Positions 7,908 through 15,911 of a stretch of DNA of 33,383 nucleotides are shown piece after piece. Each line of letters begins with the position of its first letter. Position 1 is the stretch's first letter. Origin of the DNA: Hyphomicrobiales bacterium (GTDB lineage Bacteria; Pseudomonadota; Alphaproteobacteria; Rhizobiales; Beijerinckiaceae); NCBI GenBank assembly GCA_003241815.1, contig QBLV01000030.1:1-33383 (forward strand), given 5' to 3'. Made by a program: the position numbers and the translations under genes. The notes under the pieces are model-generated. The model searched no databases, was not told the origin of the DNA, and saw nothing but the letters and a program-made list of their open reading frames with translations.

Positions 7908-9197
7908 ATGGCCGTGGCCTCTGAGCAGGACGTCGAGGGCAAGGAGTCGATCCGTCCCGAAGCTGGCAGGCCGGGGGGATCGATAGCGACGCTGGGCGCC
8001 ATCGTCGCCGGCGCGCTGGTTCTGCAGATCGCCGGCACGCTGATCAACACGCTTGTGCCGCTGAGCCTTGCGCTGGCGAAGCAAAGTCCGCTGCTGATCG
8101 GTGTCGTCGGTTCCGCCTATTCGGTTGGCTTTCTCTGGGGCTGCTTCAAGCTCCCGCCCCTGATCCGCCGGATCGGTCATATCCGCGCTTTCGCGGTCTT
8201 CGCGTCGCTGCAGACGATGGCGACGATCTCGATCGCTCTGCTGCCGGCGGAGACATGGGTTTTGCCAAGGTTGGTGATGGGCCTGGCCGCAGCGGGACAT
8301 GGCGTCTGCATTGAAAGCTGGATCAGCGGGCAGGCTCATCCGAGCCAGCGCGGCCGGATTTTCGGCCTTTACCAGATCCTCAACCGCGTCGCCTTGATCG
8401 CGTCGCAGCTTGCCGTCGGCTATGCCGCCGTCGCGATGGAGAGCATGCTGCTGCTGGCGGCGATGGCGTTCTCATCGGCCCTGATACCGGTTTGCCTGAC
8501 GCGAGCGCGCGGTCCGGAATCCTCCGATACGGGGACGCTCAAGCTCGGGCTGCTCTGGGCGCAGGCGCCGGCGGCGGTGATCGGCTGCCTCTATGTCGGC
8601 CTGATGAGCGGCCCCCTGGTCAACGTCGCGCCGGCCTATGGCATCCTGATCGGGCTCGATCAGAGGGCCGCGATCCTGCTGACCGCTTCCGTCCAGATCG
8701 GCGCCCTCATGCTGCAATGGCCGATCGGCCACGTGGCCGACCGCTACGACAGCCGCATCATCATGCTGGCGTCGGCTGCGACCGTCGTCGCGGCTTTGGG
8801 CGGCCTTGGCATCGGCCTCGTTGCCGGTCCCATGCCTGCACTCTGGTTGCTCGGGTTGTTCGGCATCGTCGGAGCCGGCAGCATTCCGCTCTACACCGTC
8901 GCGGTGACGCATGCCTTTGCGCGCCTCAAGGACGAACAGCCGGTGGGTCTGTCCGCCGGGCTTTTGTTTTTGTGGGGTATCGGCTCGACGATCGGCCCGC
9001 TGGCAGCGTCCGCTTCCATGCAGACGGTCGGGCCGCAGGGCCTGCCGCTCTATTTTGCAGTCCTCTCGATCGGTCTGTGCGTGTTTCTCGCCATCCGCCT
9101 CGTCCGGAAGCCGGCGCCGGGAGCTCTGGAGACCCGCCATGAGGCGACGCCGATGTCCGTGCCGGGAATGGGGTCGAGGCTGACGCCGCTCAAATGA
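7908..9197 (+). CDS. MFS transporter, YcaD-like
   Basis: This 429-residue integral membrane protein has roughly 12 hydrophobic helices. The segment at residues 136-155 (ESWISGQAHPSQRGR followed by IFGLY) is the signature seen in the YcaD-type subgroup of MFS carriers, and a second-half GHVADRYDSR loop matches the MFS motif A between helices. The cytoplasmic N-terminus of about 25 residues is polar. The ribosome site AAGGA abuts the ATG at 7908; a GTG at 7914 (two codons later) has better spacing and may be the real start. It follows the PLP gene by 56 bases and probably exports or imports a substrate or product of this D-amino-acid cluster; the substrate is unknown. Confidence 0.87.
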   Translation: MAVASEQDVEGKESIRPEAGRPGGSIATLGAIVAGALVLQIAGTLINTLVPLSLALAKQSPLLIGVVGSAYSVGFLWGCFKLPPLIRRIGHIRAFAVFASLQTMATISIALLPAETWVLPRLVMGLAAAGHGVCIESWISGQAHPSQRGRIFGLYQILNRVALIASQLAVGYAAVAMESMLLLAAMAFSSALIPVCLTRARGPESSDTGTLKLGLLWAQAPAAVIGCLYVGLMSGPLVNVAPAYGILIGLDQRAAILLTASVQIGALMLQWPIGHVADRYDSRIIMLASAATVVAALGGLGIGLVAGPMPALWLLGLFGIVGAGSIPLYTVAVTHAFARLKDEQPVGLSAGLLFLWGIGSTIGPLAASASMQTVGPQGLPLYFAVLSIGLCVFLAIRLVRKPAPGALETRHEATPMSVPGMGSRLTPLK

Positions 9198-9239
9198 GCG
9201 AGACTTGGCGTGAGCCATCGTACCCGCAGCCCAACAGTC

Positions 9240-9779
9240 TCAGTTCTGCCTGATCTTCGAGCCCTTGATCACCACGTCGGCGGACGCCTTGACGTTGATT
9301 TTGCTGCTCGCCTTCAGGCTGACGTCGCGCCCTTCGAGATCGACGGTGCCGTCCTTTTTCATCTCCAGCGACGCGCCGCCCGTCTTGATGGCAACGGCAT
9401 CGGCAGCCTCGATCGTCAACTTCTTGCCGGTCTGGATCGTCAGATCCTTCAGCGCTTTGACGGCAAATGACTGGTCGCTGTTGAGGCTCAAAGCGACTGT
9501 CGCCGAGAGGTTGCACTGGCGGCTGTCGAGCGCGATCTCTTGCCCGCCTGTCAGCCTGATCCTGGTCCCGGCGGTGACCGAGGCGATGCTCCCGGCCGTG
9601 GCGTTGAGTTGGCTGCCCGCGACCAGAGCCAGTGTCCCCCCGGCCGCGATCGTGATGCCTCCCGGTGCCATGATCGACAATGTGCCCGACGGCGTGGCGG
9701 AGATCAGCGCCGTCAGCGAGGCAAGTTGACTCTCCAGCTTGGCGATACGGCGTTCGAGCGCGTCGCTATCGGCTGCCAT
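9240..9779 (-). CDS. Stand-alone VgrG/phage-spike-like beta-helix protein
   Basis: This is a 179-residue protein with an N-terminal heptad-like coiled coil (residues 5-27, LERRIAKLESQLASLTALI) followed by short repeating beta strands rich in Gly, Ile, Thr and Ala: GGITIAAGGTLALVAG, then DLTIQTGKKLTIEAADAVAIKTGG, ending SKINVKASADVVIKGSKIRQN. The alternating pattern and the ending resemble the triple-stranded beta-helix at the C-terminus of T6SS VgrG (DUF2345-type) and phage tail spikes. A coiled coil would suit trimerisation. The VgrG gp27/gp5 N-terminal domains are absent and no secretion-system or phage gene is nearby. It has a strong ribosome site (ggaggtgg) and lies last in the gamma-glutamyltransferase operon, 88 bases after the DUF1028 gene. 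Function unknown; there is no signal peptide. Confidence 0.72.
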   Translation of the reverse strand: MAADSDALERRIAKLESQLASLTALISATPSGTLSIMAPGGITIAAGGTLALVAGSQLNATAGSIASVTAGTRIRLTGGQEIALDSRQCNLSATVALSLNSDQSFAVKALKDLTIQTGKKLTIEAADAVAIKTGGASLEMKKDGTVDLEGRDVSLKASSKINVKASADVVIKGSKIRQN

Positions 9780-9867
9780 GATGCCACCTCCCGCCGTCCG
9801 GACAGACCGAACGCAACGTCAGGTGTAGCGGCTTTCGCTGGAAATCAGGAGTCCCCTGCAGAACAGC

Positions 9868-10593
9868 TCACTCCGGATGCCGGGCGTTCCACGTCTGCGC
9901 ATAGGTGGTGCAGAGCCGGTCGAGTTCGTCGCGGTCGGTGACGCCGGCCGGCCGGCCGCGCGAGGGCGACGCCTGCTGGAACGGGACATAGCGCTGATGG
10001 GCCAGGCGCCAGAGCCGACGCAGTTCGGCCAGCGGAGCGGCATGGTCGTCGACGCGAATGTCGAAGCTCGGCACGGGCTCCCCCGCCCAGATCCGGATCG
10101 CGGCCGATTGCCGGCCGCGCTTGTCGCCGCCCGCTTTCTCGCCGGCTTCGAGCGCGACCAGCAGCCGTTCGTCGAAATCGAGTGCCGAGCCTGCGATATA
10201 GGCCTTCAATGTCTGCTGGATCACCTCCGGACCACTGAGCATGTTGCCGGCGACTGAGACCTGCGGCCCGTCGACGGCCCCGCACCAGTCGATGCAAGAC
10301 GCCCCTGTAAAAGCGGCGATCTTGCCCTCGCGGTCGATGACATGGAGCTGGCGGTGGGCCCGGCCTTCATCGGCAGCGGTCAGCGTCGCGATGATCTCGA
10401 CGGCCGAGCGGCCCTCCTGGAGCAGGCGCATACCGTCGACGCCGTAGAGCGGATTGACGAAGGCCTGCGTCGCGATCGCGCCGATGCGGCCGCCGCCATA
10501 GGGCACCCGCGAGCCCACTGCGAAGGCGCAGGTCGAGACGGCGACGCCAAAAGCGCCGGTGGCGGCGTCGCGGGCGACGATGGACCAGGTCAT
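9868..10593 (-). CDS. DUF1028 (Ntn-hydrolase-like) protein
   Basis: The 241-residue protein begins MTWSIVARDAATGAFGVAVST, the characteristic DUF1028 N-terminus, and continues with GAIATQAFVNPLYG, a central VIDREGKIAAFTGASCIDW segment, and VAGNMLSGPEV. DUF1028 proteins have been structurally likened to N-terminal-nucleophile hydrolases, but no firm biochemical function is known to me. The start at 10593 has GAGGAA upstream; the frame stays open far upstream only as a shadow of the gamma-glutamyltransferase gene. It begins 11 bases after the gamma-glutamyltransferase stop, so the two are co-translated, which suggests a joint hydrolytic step on peptide or amide substrates. Confidence 0.9.
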   Translation of the reverse strand: MTWSIVARDAATGAFGVAVSTCAFAVGSRVPYGGGRIGAIATQAFVNPLYGVDGMRLLQEGRSAVEIIATLTAADEGRAHRQLHVIDREGKIAAFTGASCIDWCGAVDGPQVSVAGNMLSGPEVIQQTLKAYIAGSALDFDERLLVALEAGEKAGGDKRGRQSAAIRIWAGEPVPSFDIRVDDHAAPLAELRRLWRLAHQRYVPFQQASPSRGRPAGVTDRDELDRLCTTYAQTWNARHPE

Positions 10594-10604
10594 GGGTTGT
10601 TTCC

Positions 10605-12404
10605 TCAGCGGCCGGCGGCGTAGGCCTGCATCAGACGCGGCGTCGCGGCTGCGCGCAAGAGGCCGTCCGCGCCCTTCTCGGCCGCCGTCAGCCGCCCGAT
10701 CGTCCAGGCGGGTGCGCGCTCCAGCCTGTGGCCGCGCGCAACGAGATCGGCCAGCACCCGTTCGCCGAGGCTTTCCTCGACCGCCAGATGTCCCGGATTG
10801 GCTTCTCGGGGATAGAAGGTCGACGGGAAGTGCTGGGTGTGGAACAGCGGCAGGTCGATCGCCTCCTGAAGATTGAGGCCGTGATGGACGCGGCGCAGGA
10901 ACATGCCGAGCTGCCACTGCTCCTGCTGGTCGCCGCCCGGCGTTCCGAAGACGAGGCGTGGCTCGCCGTTCTCGAAGGCGAGCGAGGGTGTCAGCGTCGT
11001 GCGCGGGCGTTTGAACGGGGCGAGCGAGGAGGGCAGCCCTTCGTCCAGGAAGAAGGCCTGGGCGCGGGCATTCAGCGGGAAGCCGAGCGACGGGATCACC
11101 GGCGAAGACTGGAACCAGCCGCCCGATGGGGTCGCGGCGATCATGTTGCCCCATTTGTCGATGACGTCGATATGCACGGTGTCGCCGCGCCGGCCGGCCG
11201 CGACCATCGAGGCAGTGGTCGGTTCGCCGACCGTCGCGTCACTTTTGCCGGATTGGCCGACATAGCGGACGCTGGCCATGGCGCGCGCGACCTGCTCCTC
11301 GAAGCCGGCGACCATGCCCGGCCGCAATTCCTGTGAGGCCGTGTCTGTGATGAGGTTGCGGCGTCCCCGCGCATAGTCCTCGGAGAGCAGCGTGGCCAGC
11401 GGCACCTTCACGAAATCCGGGTCGCCGTAATAGGCCTCGCGATCGGCGAAGGCGAGTTTCATGGCCTCCGCGACATGATGAATGAAGGCCGCGCTGTCGG
11501 GCCCCATGCCGGCGATGTCGATGCCTTCCAGGATTTTCAGTGTCTGCAGGAAGACCGGGCCCTGGCCCCAGGGGCCGATCTTGAAGACCTCCCAGCCGTG
11601 ATAGGTCACGCTGGTCGGCGTCTCATAGGTCGGCTGCCAGCGCGCCATGTCGTCGGCGGTGAGCAGGCCCTTGTGGCGGCGGCCCGAGGAATCGATCGCC
11701 TCGGTCGTGCGGCAGAAGGCGTCCATCGCCTCGGCGACGAAGCCCGTGTACCAGGCGTCGTAAGCCGCCTGGATCTGCTTTTCGCGGCTGCCGCCGGCTG
11801 CCTCCGACTCGCTGAGGATGCGCTTGTAGGTGTCGGCTGCGGCCTGGTTTCGAAACAGCGCCTTGGCTTTGGGCACCTGCCCGCCCGGCAGATAAACAGC
11901 GCCCGAGGTCGGCCATTCCTGCGTGAACAGGTCGGTCAGCCCGGCGATGGTGTCGCTGACGCGCGGCAGCATCGGATGGCCGTTCTCGAAATAACCGATG
12001 GCAGGCTCCAGCACCTCGCGTAGGGGCAGCAGGCCGTGATCCCGCAGCAGCGTCATCCAGGCGCCGAAAGCGCCTGGCACGACCGCTGCGAGCAGGCCCG
12101 AGCCGGGCACGAGATCCAGGCCCAGTGCCTTGAAGGCTTCGATGGACGCGGCTTGGGGCGCCGTGCCTTGTCCGCAGATCACCTCGACCTTCTTCGACTG
12201 CGCCGAATAGAACACGGCCGGCATCTCGCCGGCGGGTCCGACGAGATGGGGCTCGACGACCTGCAGCACGAAGGCCGCGGCCGCGCAGGCGTCGAAGGCA
12301 TTGCCGCCCTTCTCCAGCATCGCCATGCCCGTCGCTGTGGCGAGCCAATGCGTCGAGGTGCAGACACCGAAGGTGCCGAGGATTTCCGGGCGGGTGGTGA
12401 ACAT
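10605..12404 (-). CDS. ggt: Gamma-glutamyltransferase family protein
   Basis: The 599-residue protein is an Ntn-hydrolase of the gamma-glutamyltranspeptidase family, made as a precursor that self-cleaves before a catalytic threonine. The N-terminal large-subunit part shows GMAMLEKGGNAFDACAAAAFVLQVVEP and AAVVPGAFGAWMTLL. The expected cleavage site is Gly407-Asp408 / Thr409-Val410-His411 (GDTVHIDVIDKWGN), so the canonical second Thr of TTH is Val here. The small subunit contains PRTTLTPSLAF and the oxyanion-loop GTPGGD at about 487-492. Unlike many periplasmic GGTs, no signal peptide is visible, so it may be cytoplasmic and act on imported gamma-glutamyl compounds such as glutathione. It follows DppC by 15 bases in the operon. 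Glutathione, cephalosporin-acylase-like or other amide substrates are possible. Confidence 0.9.
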   Translation of the reverse strand: MFTTRPEILGTFGVCTSTHWLATATGMAMLEKGGNAFDACAAAAFVLQVVEPHLVGPAGEMPAVFYSAQSKKVEVICGQGTAPQAASIEAFKALGLDLVPGSGLLAAVVPGAFGAWMTLLRDHGLLPLREVLEPAIGYFENGHPMLPRVSDTIAGLTDLFTQEWPTSGAVYLPGGQVPKAKALFRNQAAADTYKRILSESEAAGGSREKQIQAAYDAWYTGFVAEAMDAFCRTTEAIDSSGRRHKGLLTADDMARWQPTYETPTSVTYHGWEVFKIGPWGQGPVFLQTLKILEGIDIAGMGPDSAAFIHHVAEAMKLAFADREAYYGDPDFVKVPLATLLSEDYARGRRNLITDTASQELRPGMVAGFEEQVARAMASVRYVGQSGKSDATVGEPTTASMVAAGRRGDTVHIDVIDKWGNMIAATPSGGWFQSSPVIPSLGFPLNARAQAFFLDEGLPSSLAPFKRPRTTLTPSLAFENGEPRLVFGTPGGDQQEQWQLGMFLRRVHHGLNLQEAIDLPLFHTQHFPSTFYPREANPGHLAVEESLGERVLADLVARGHRLERAPAWTIGRLTAAEKGADGLLRAAATPRLMQAYAAGR

Positions 12405-12419
12405 GCGTGGTCCTTAGGC

Positions 12420-13304
12420 TCAGTTTTCTTTGGGATCGAGGACGTCGCGCAGGCCGTCACCCAGCAGGTTGAAGCCCAGAACGGCGAGGAAGATGCAGAT
12501 GCCGGGCGCCACCGACATCCAGGGCGCTTGCTCCATGAAATTCTTGGCGACGTTGAGCATCTGGCCCCAGGAGGGTGCAGGCGGCTGCTGGCCCAGCCCG
12601 AGGAAGGAGAGGGCTGCTTCAAGAATGATGGCCTGCGCCATGAACAGCGTCGACTGCACGACAATAGGCGACAGAATGTTGGGCAGGATGTGACGGACCA
12701 CGATCCGCAGATCCCGCGCGCCCACGGCCCGCGCGCCTTCGACGAAATCCTCCGCCTTGACGCTCATGACCTGAGCCCGCACCAGCCGCACGAAGATCGG
12801 CACGGCCGAAAGCCCGATCGCGATCATCGCATTGGTCAAAGACGGGCCGAGCACGGCGGCGAACGCGATCGCCAGGATGAGAAAGGGACAGGCCAGCATG
12901 GCCTCGGTGACGCGGGAAATCGCGGCGTCGACCCAGCCGCCATACCAGCCGGCAAGCAGCCCGAACGGCACGCCGATGGCGAGCGCGATCAGCACCGAGA
13001 TGATGCCCGCCAGCAGCGAGGCTTGCGCGCCGAAGAACAGCCGAGAGACCAGGTCGCGCCCGAGTTCGTCAGTCCCGAACCAATACAGCTCCGAGGGCGG
13101 CTTGCGGATGGCAAGGAAATTCGACTTCAGTGGGTCGGCGAGCGGCAACAGCGGCGCCAGGACTGCCATCAGCACGAAGGCGAGCACGACGGCCCCGCCG
13201 ATCAGCGCCGAGCGGTTGCGGAAGAGCCTGGCCAGCACGCTCGGCCGGGGACGCAAGATGGGCTCGGCCGGTCCGGTCAAGGCCACTGTTTCGGTCACCG
13301 CCAT
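12420..13304 (-). CDS. ABC transporter permease, DppC/OppC type
   Basis: The 294-residue permease starts MAVTETVALTGPAEP and shows the DppC hallmarks: first helix at about residues 33-56, SELYWFGTDELGRDLVSRLFFG, the EAA loop (EDFVEGARAVGARDLRIV) with VRHILPNILSPI, and the end LLGDGLRDVLDPKEN. The start ATG at 13304 overlaps the upstream DppB stop by one base (TGATG), which fixes the start and shows translational coupling; longer open frame upstream is only a shadow of dppB. It forms the channel with the preceding permease. No ATPase gene is in this operon. Confidence 0.93.
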   Translation of the reverse strand: MAVTETVALTGPAEPILRPRPSVLARLFRNRSALIGGAVVLAFVLMAVLAPLLPLADPLKSNFLAIRKPPSELYWFGTDELGRDLVSRLFFGAQASLLAGIISVLIALAIGVPFGLLAGWYGGWVDAAISRVTEAMLACPFLILAIAFAAVLGPSLTNAMIAIGLSAVPIFVRLVRAQVMSVKAEDFVEGARAVGARDLRIVVRHILPNILSPIVVQSTLFMAQAIILEAALSFLGLGQQPPAPSWGQMLNVAKNFMEQAPWMSVAPGICIFLAVLGFNLLGDGLRDVLDPKEN

Positions 13305-14248
13305 CACTGTTGCCTCAGCCGAGGATTGACGAGGATATACAGCACGTCGGCCAGCAGGTTCATCACGATGAAACCGATCGCCGTACATAAGACCACGCCT
13401 TGCACCACGCCGTAGTCGCGGTTGAACACCGCATCGACGATTAGCTTGCCGAAGCCAGGAATCGTGAAAACCTGCTCGGTCAGGATGGCTCCACCCAGCA
13501 ATTCGCCGAACAGGATGGTCGTCAGCGTAATGATCGGCACCAGCGCGTTGCGCAGGGCATGTCGGTTCACCACCGCATCCTCGTCGAGCCCCTTGGCACG
13601 CGCCGTGCGGACATAGTCGGAGCGCAGCACTTCGAGCATGGCGGAGCGGGTGTGGCGCATCAGGAAGGCGGCGAGACCCGAGCCGAGCACGAAGGCCGGC
13701 ATGATCAGCCGCTCGATCGCCCCGATCGGATCGCTGAAGAACGGCTCGTAGCCCGACGCGGGGAGCCATTTCAGTTCGACCGAGACGACGAGGATCAGCA
13801 TGATCCCGAGCCAGAAATTCGGGATCGACAGACCCGAGAGGGCCAATGCGCTGGTCGAGTAATCCACGACCGTATCCTTGCGTCGGGCCGCGAGGATGCC
13901 GGCGGGAATGCCGATGCCGATGGCGACGATGATCGAGGCGATGGCGAGCTGCAGCGTCACCGGCAGCTTCTGCAGGATCAGCCCTAGCACCGGCTCGCCG
14001 GTGCGCAGCGAGCGGCCAAAATCGCCCTGCACCACCTGCCCGAGCCATGCGAAGAACTGGACGACGATGGGGTCGTCCAGGCGGTAGAGCGCGCGCAGCC
14101 GCGCGATCACCTCGGGATCGCGTTCCTCCCCTGCGATCACCAGAAACGGGTCGCCCGGCAGGGCACGCTGCAGGGCAAACACGAACAGCGACACCAGAAA
14201 CAGCGTCGGCAGCGCGATGAGAATGCGGCGGCCGATCAGGGCGAGCAT
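13304..14248 (-). CDS. ABC transporter permease, DppB/OppB type
   Basis: The 314-residue permease has the DppB pattern: an N-terminal helix (MLALIGRRILIALPTLF), the ALPGDPF segment, about six transmembrane helices, the EAA loop (DYVRTARAKGLDEDAVVNRH) and the C-terminus LADVLYILVNPRLRQQ. It is the second gene of the leftward operon, separated from its binding-protein gene by a palindromic repeat of about 110 bp. By analogy with DppB proteins it sits in the inner membrane and passes peptides taken from the periplasmic binding protein. Confidence 0.93.
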   Translation of the reverse strand: MLALIGRRILIALPTLFLVSLFVFALQRALPGDPFLVIAGEERDPEVIARLRALYRLDDPIVVQFFAWLGQVVQGDFGRSLRTGEPVLGLILQKLPVTLQLAIASIIVAIGIGIPAGILAARRKDTVVDYSTSALALSGLSIPNFWLGIMLILVVSVELKWLPASGYEPFFSDPIGAIERLIMPAFVLGSGLAAFLMRHTRSAMLEVLRSDYVRTARAKGLDEDAVVNRHALRNALVPIITLTTILFGELLGGAILTEQVFTIPGFGKLIVDAVFNRDYGVVQGVVLCTAIGFIVMNLLADVLYILVNPRLRQQ

Positions 14249-14266
14249 GACGCGCTCTGATCCGCC

Positions 14267-14376
14267 CCGTCATCCTGGACAAGCCGCGCAGCGGCGCAGC
14301 TCCGGGATCCATCATAGGGCATCGGTTCTGCTCGATGATGGATCCCGGGACGACCTTCGGTCGCCCAGGATGACGG
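14267..14376. repeat. Nested perfect palindromic repeat, 110 bp
   Basis: The outer arms ccgtcatcctgg (14267-14278) and ccaggatgacgg (14365-14376) match exactly over 12 bp. Inside them, ccgggatccatcat (14302-14315) and atgatggatcccgg (14335-14348) match exactly over 14 bp around a 19-base loop. Linker sequence acaagccgcgcagcggcgc resembles that in the repeat at 4396-4502. The element occupies the gap between the SBP gene and dppB. It looks like a dispersed palindromic intergenic element; as RNA it would form a strong cruciform-like hairpin. Confidence 0.85.
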
Positions 14377-14405
14377 TGCCTTTGCCGCCATGGGGTGGCC
14401 GAGCC

Positions 14406-15911
14406 TCAAGACCGCTTCATTCCCGCCAGCCGGATCATGCCGTCGGGGCTGATCACGAAGCCGCTGATATTGGAGCGCATCGCGAAGAACACCGTCTGGT
14501 TGTAGAGGTAGACGATCGGCAGTTCGTCCTGCAGGAACTTCTGAGCGGCGTCGTAGCGCTTCTTGCGCTCGGAGACGTCATAGATCGTACGGGCTTCATC
14601 CAGCAGCTTGTCGACCTCGGCATTCGAGTAGCGCCCGTCGTTCTGGTTGCCCTTCGACGTCACGAACTGGTGGAGGTTTCCGTCCGGGTCGATGCGGCCG
14701 GACCAGCCGATGCGGCTCATCTGGAACTTGCCCTGCTGCTGGTCCCGCAGCTGGCTGGCGAATTCCGTCGAGCGGATCTGGATGTCGATACCCGCTTCCG
14801 CCGCCATCGCCTGGATGACCTGGCCGAGCTGAGCGTCAACGGGGTTGTTCGTGACGAACAGCTCGACCGAGACCTTGGTCAGGCCGGCCTCCTTCAGCAG
14901 CGCCTTGGCCTTCGCAACGTCGCGCGCCGGCACCGGGAAATCGGCGTTGACATAGGGGTTGCCGGGATTGAAGGGCTGAATAATCGGTGCATAGAGCCCT
15001 TCGAACACGACCTGGCTCAGAACCTTGCGGTCGATCGAGAGCGACAGCGCCTGACGCACGCGCTTGTCCTGGCCCATCGGCTGCTTGGCGGCTTCACCAT
15101 GGGCGGTGTTGATGGTGATGCCCTGATAGCCGAGATTGGCGACGCTCGCGACCTGGAGCGCCTTGTCGCCCTGTGCCGACTTCACGTCGGTCGGAGCGAG
15201 CCGCTCCAGCATGTCGAGCTCGCCGGCGCGCAGATTGGCGAGGCGCACCGTGGTGTCGGGGATCGCACGGTAGAGCACGCGGTCGAAATGGTAATTCTGC
15301 GCCTCCCAATGCTCCTTGAAGCGCTCCAGCACGATGCGGTCGTTCTGCACGCGTTCGACGAATTTGTAAGGGCCCGAGCAGACCGGTTTGGCGCCGACAT
15401 CACCCGACAGGCTCTTGGGCGCCAGCATCATGCCGGCGCGATCGGTGAGCTGCGCCAGCAGCGTCGCATCGGGGCGCTTGAGCTTGAGCGCGATCGTGGT
15501 CGGGTCGACGACCGTGATGCTGTCCACGGAAGCAAGCTCGGATTTGCGCAGCGAGTCGGGCAGGGTCCGGGCGCGCTCGAGATTGGCCTTGGCGGCCTCG
15601 GCGTTGAAAGCCTCGCCGTCATGGAACCTGGCATCGCTGCGAAGTTTCATCGTCAGCGTCAGGCCGTCGGGCGAGAACGACCATTCGGTCGCCAGGCGCG
15701 GGATGATCTTGAGGTCCGGCGTGATGTCGAGCAGCTTGTCGCAGAGCCCCTTGAAGACGATACGGCCAACGAAGGTGCGGGCCTTGTGCGGGTCGAGGAC
15801 GTCGGGGTCTTCCTGCAGCCCGATGCGCAGGGTCGATGGCGCCTGCGCGAGTGCAGGCAAGGCCGAGAACGTCAGCACCGTGGCGGACGCAAGGGCGGCA
15901 AGCAGCTTCAT
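14406..15911 (-). CDS. Peptide-type ABC transporter substrate-binding protein
   Basis: The 501-residue protein is an SBP_bac_5 (DppA/OppA/GsiB-like) binding protein. It starts MKLLAALASATVLTFSALPALAQ, a clean Sec signal peptide with AxA-type cleavage near residue 22. The family core follows: LRIGLQEDPDVLDPHKA, EWSFSPDGLTLTMKLRSDARFHDG, SGPYKFVE, and MGQDKRVRQALSLSIDRKVL. The start at 15911 has GAGGGG upstream; the longer open frame to 16028 is not needed. It is first in the leftward operon with DppB, DppC, gamma-glutamyltransferase and DUF1028, so gamma-glutamyl peptides or glutathione are plausible ligands; this is inferred from context only. Confidence 0.93.
   Translation of the reverse strand: MKLLAALASATVLTFSALPALAQAPSTLRIGLQEDPDVLDPHKARTFVGRIVFKGLCDKLLDITPDLKIIPRLATEWSFSPDGLTLTMKLRSDARFHDGEAFNAEAAKANLERARTLPDSLRKSELASVDSITVVDPTTIALKLKRPDATLLAQLTDRAGMMLAPKSLSGDVGAKPVCSGPYKFVERVQNDRIVLERFKEHWEAQNYHFDRVLYRAIPDTTVRLANLRAGELDMLERLAPTDVKSAQGDKALQVASVANLGYQGITINTAHGEAAKQPMGQDKRVRQALSLSIDRKVLSQVVFEGLYAPIIQPFNPGNPYVNADFPVPARDVAKAKALLKEAGLTKVSVELFVTNNPVDAQLGQVIQAMAAEAGIDIQIRSTEFASQLRDQQQGKFQMSRIGWSGRIDPDGNLHQFVTSKGNQNDGRYSNAEVDKLLDEARTIYDVSERKKRYDAAQKFLQDELPIVYLYNQTVFFAMRSNISGFVISPDGMIRLAGMKRS

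Noticed and set aside
9240-9779. Toxin or T6SS effector interpretation of the beta-helix protein
   Set aside because: No toxin domain, immunity gene or secretion genes; only a spike-like repeat is visible.
10594-11154. N-terminal extension of the DUF1028 frame
   Set aside because: The family starts at MTWSIVARD (10593) with a good ribosome site; the upstream frame is a shadow of the gamma-glutamyltransferase gene.
13305-14315. N-terminal extension of the leftward DppC frame
   Set aside because: The extension is Arg/Pro-rich and antisense-like in content; MAVTETVAL at 13304 overlaps the DppB stop (TGATG) and matches family length.
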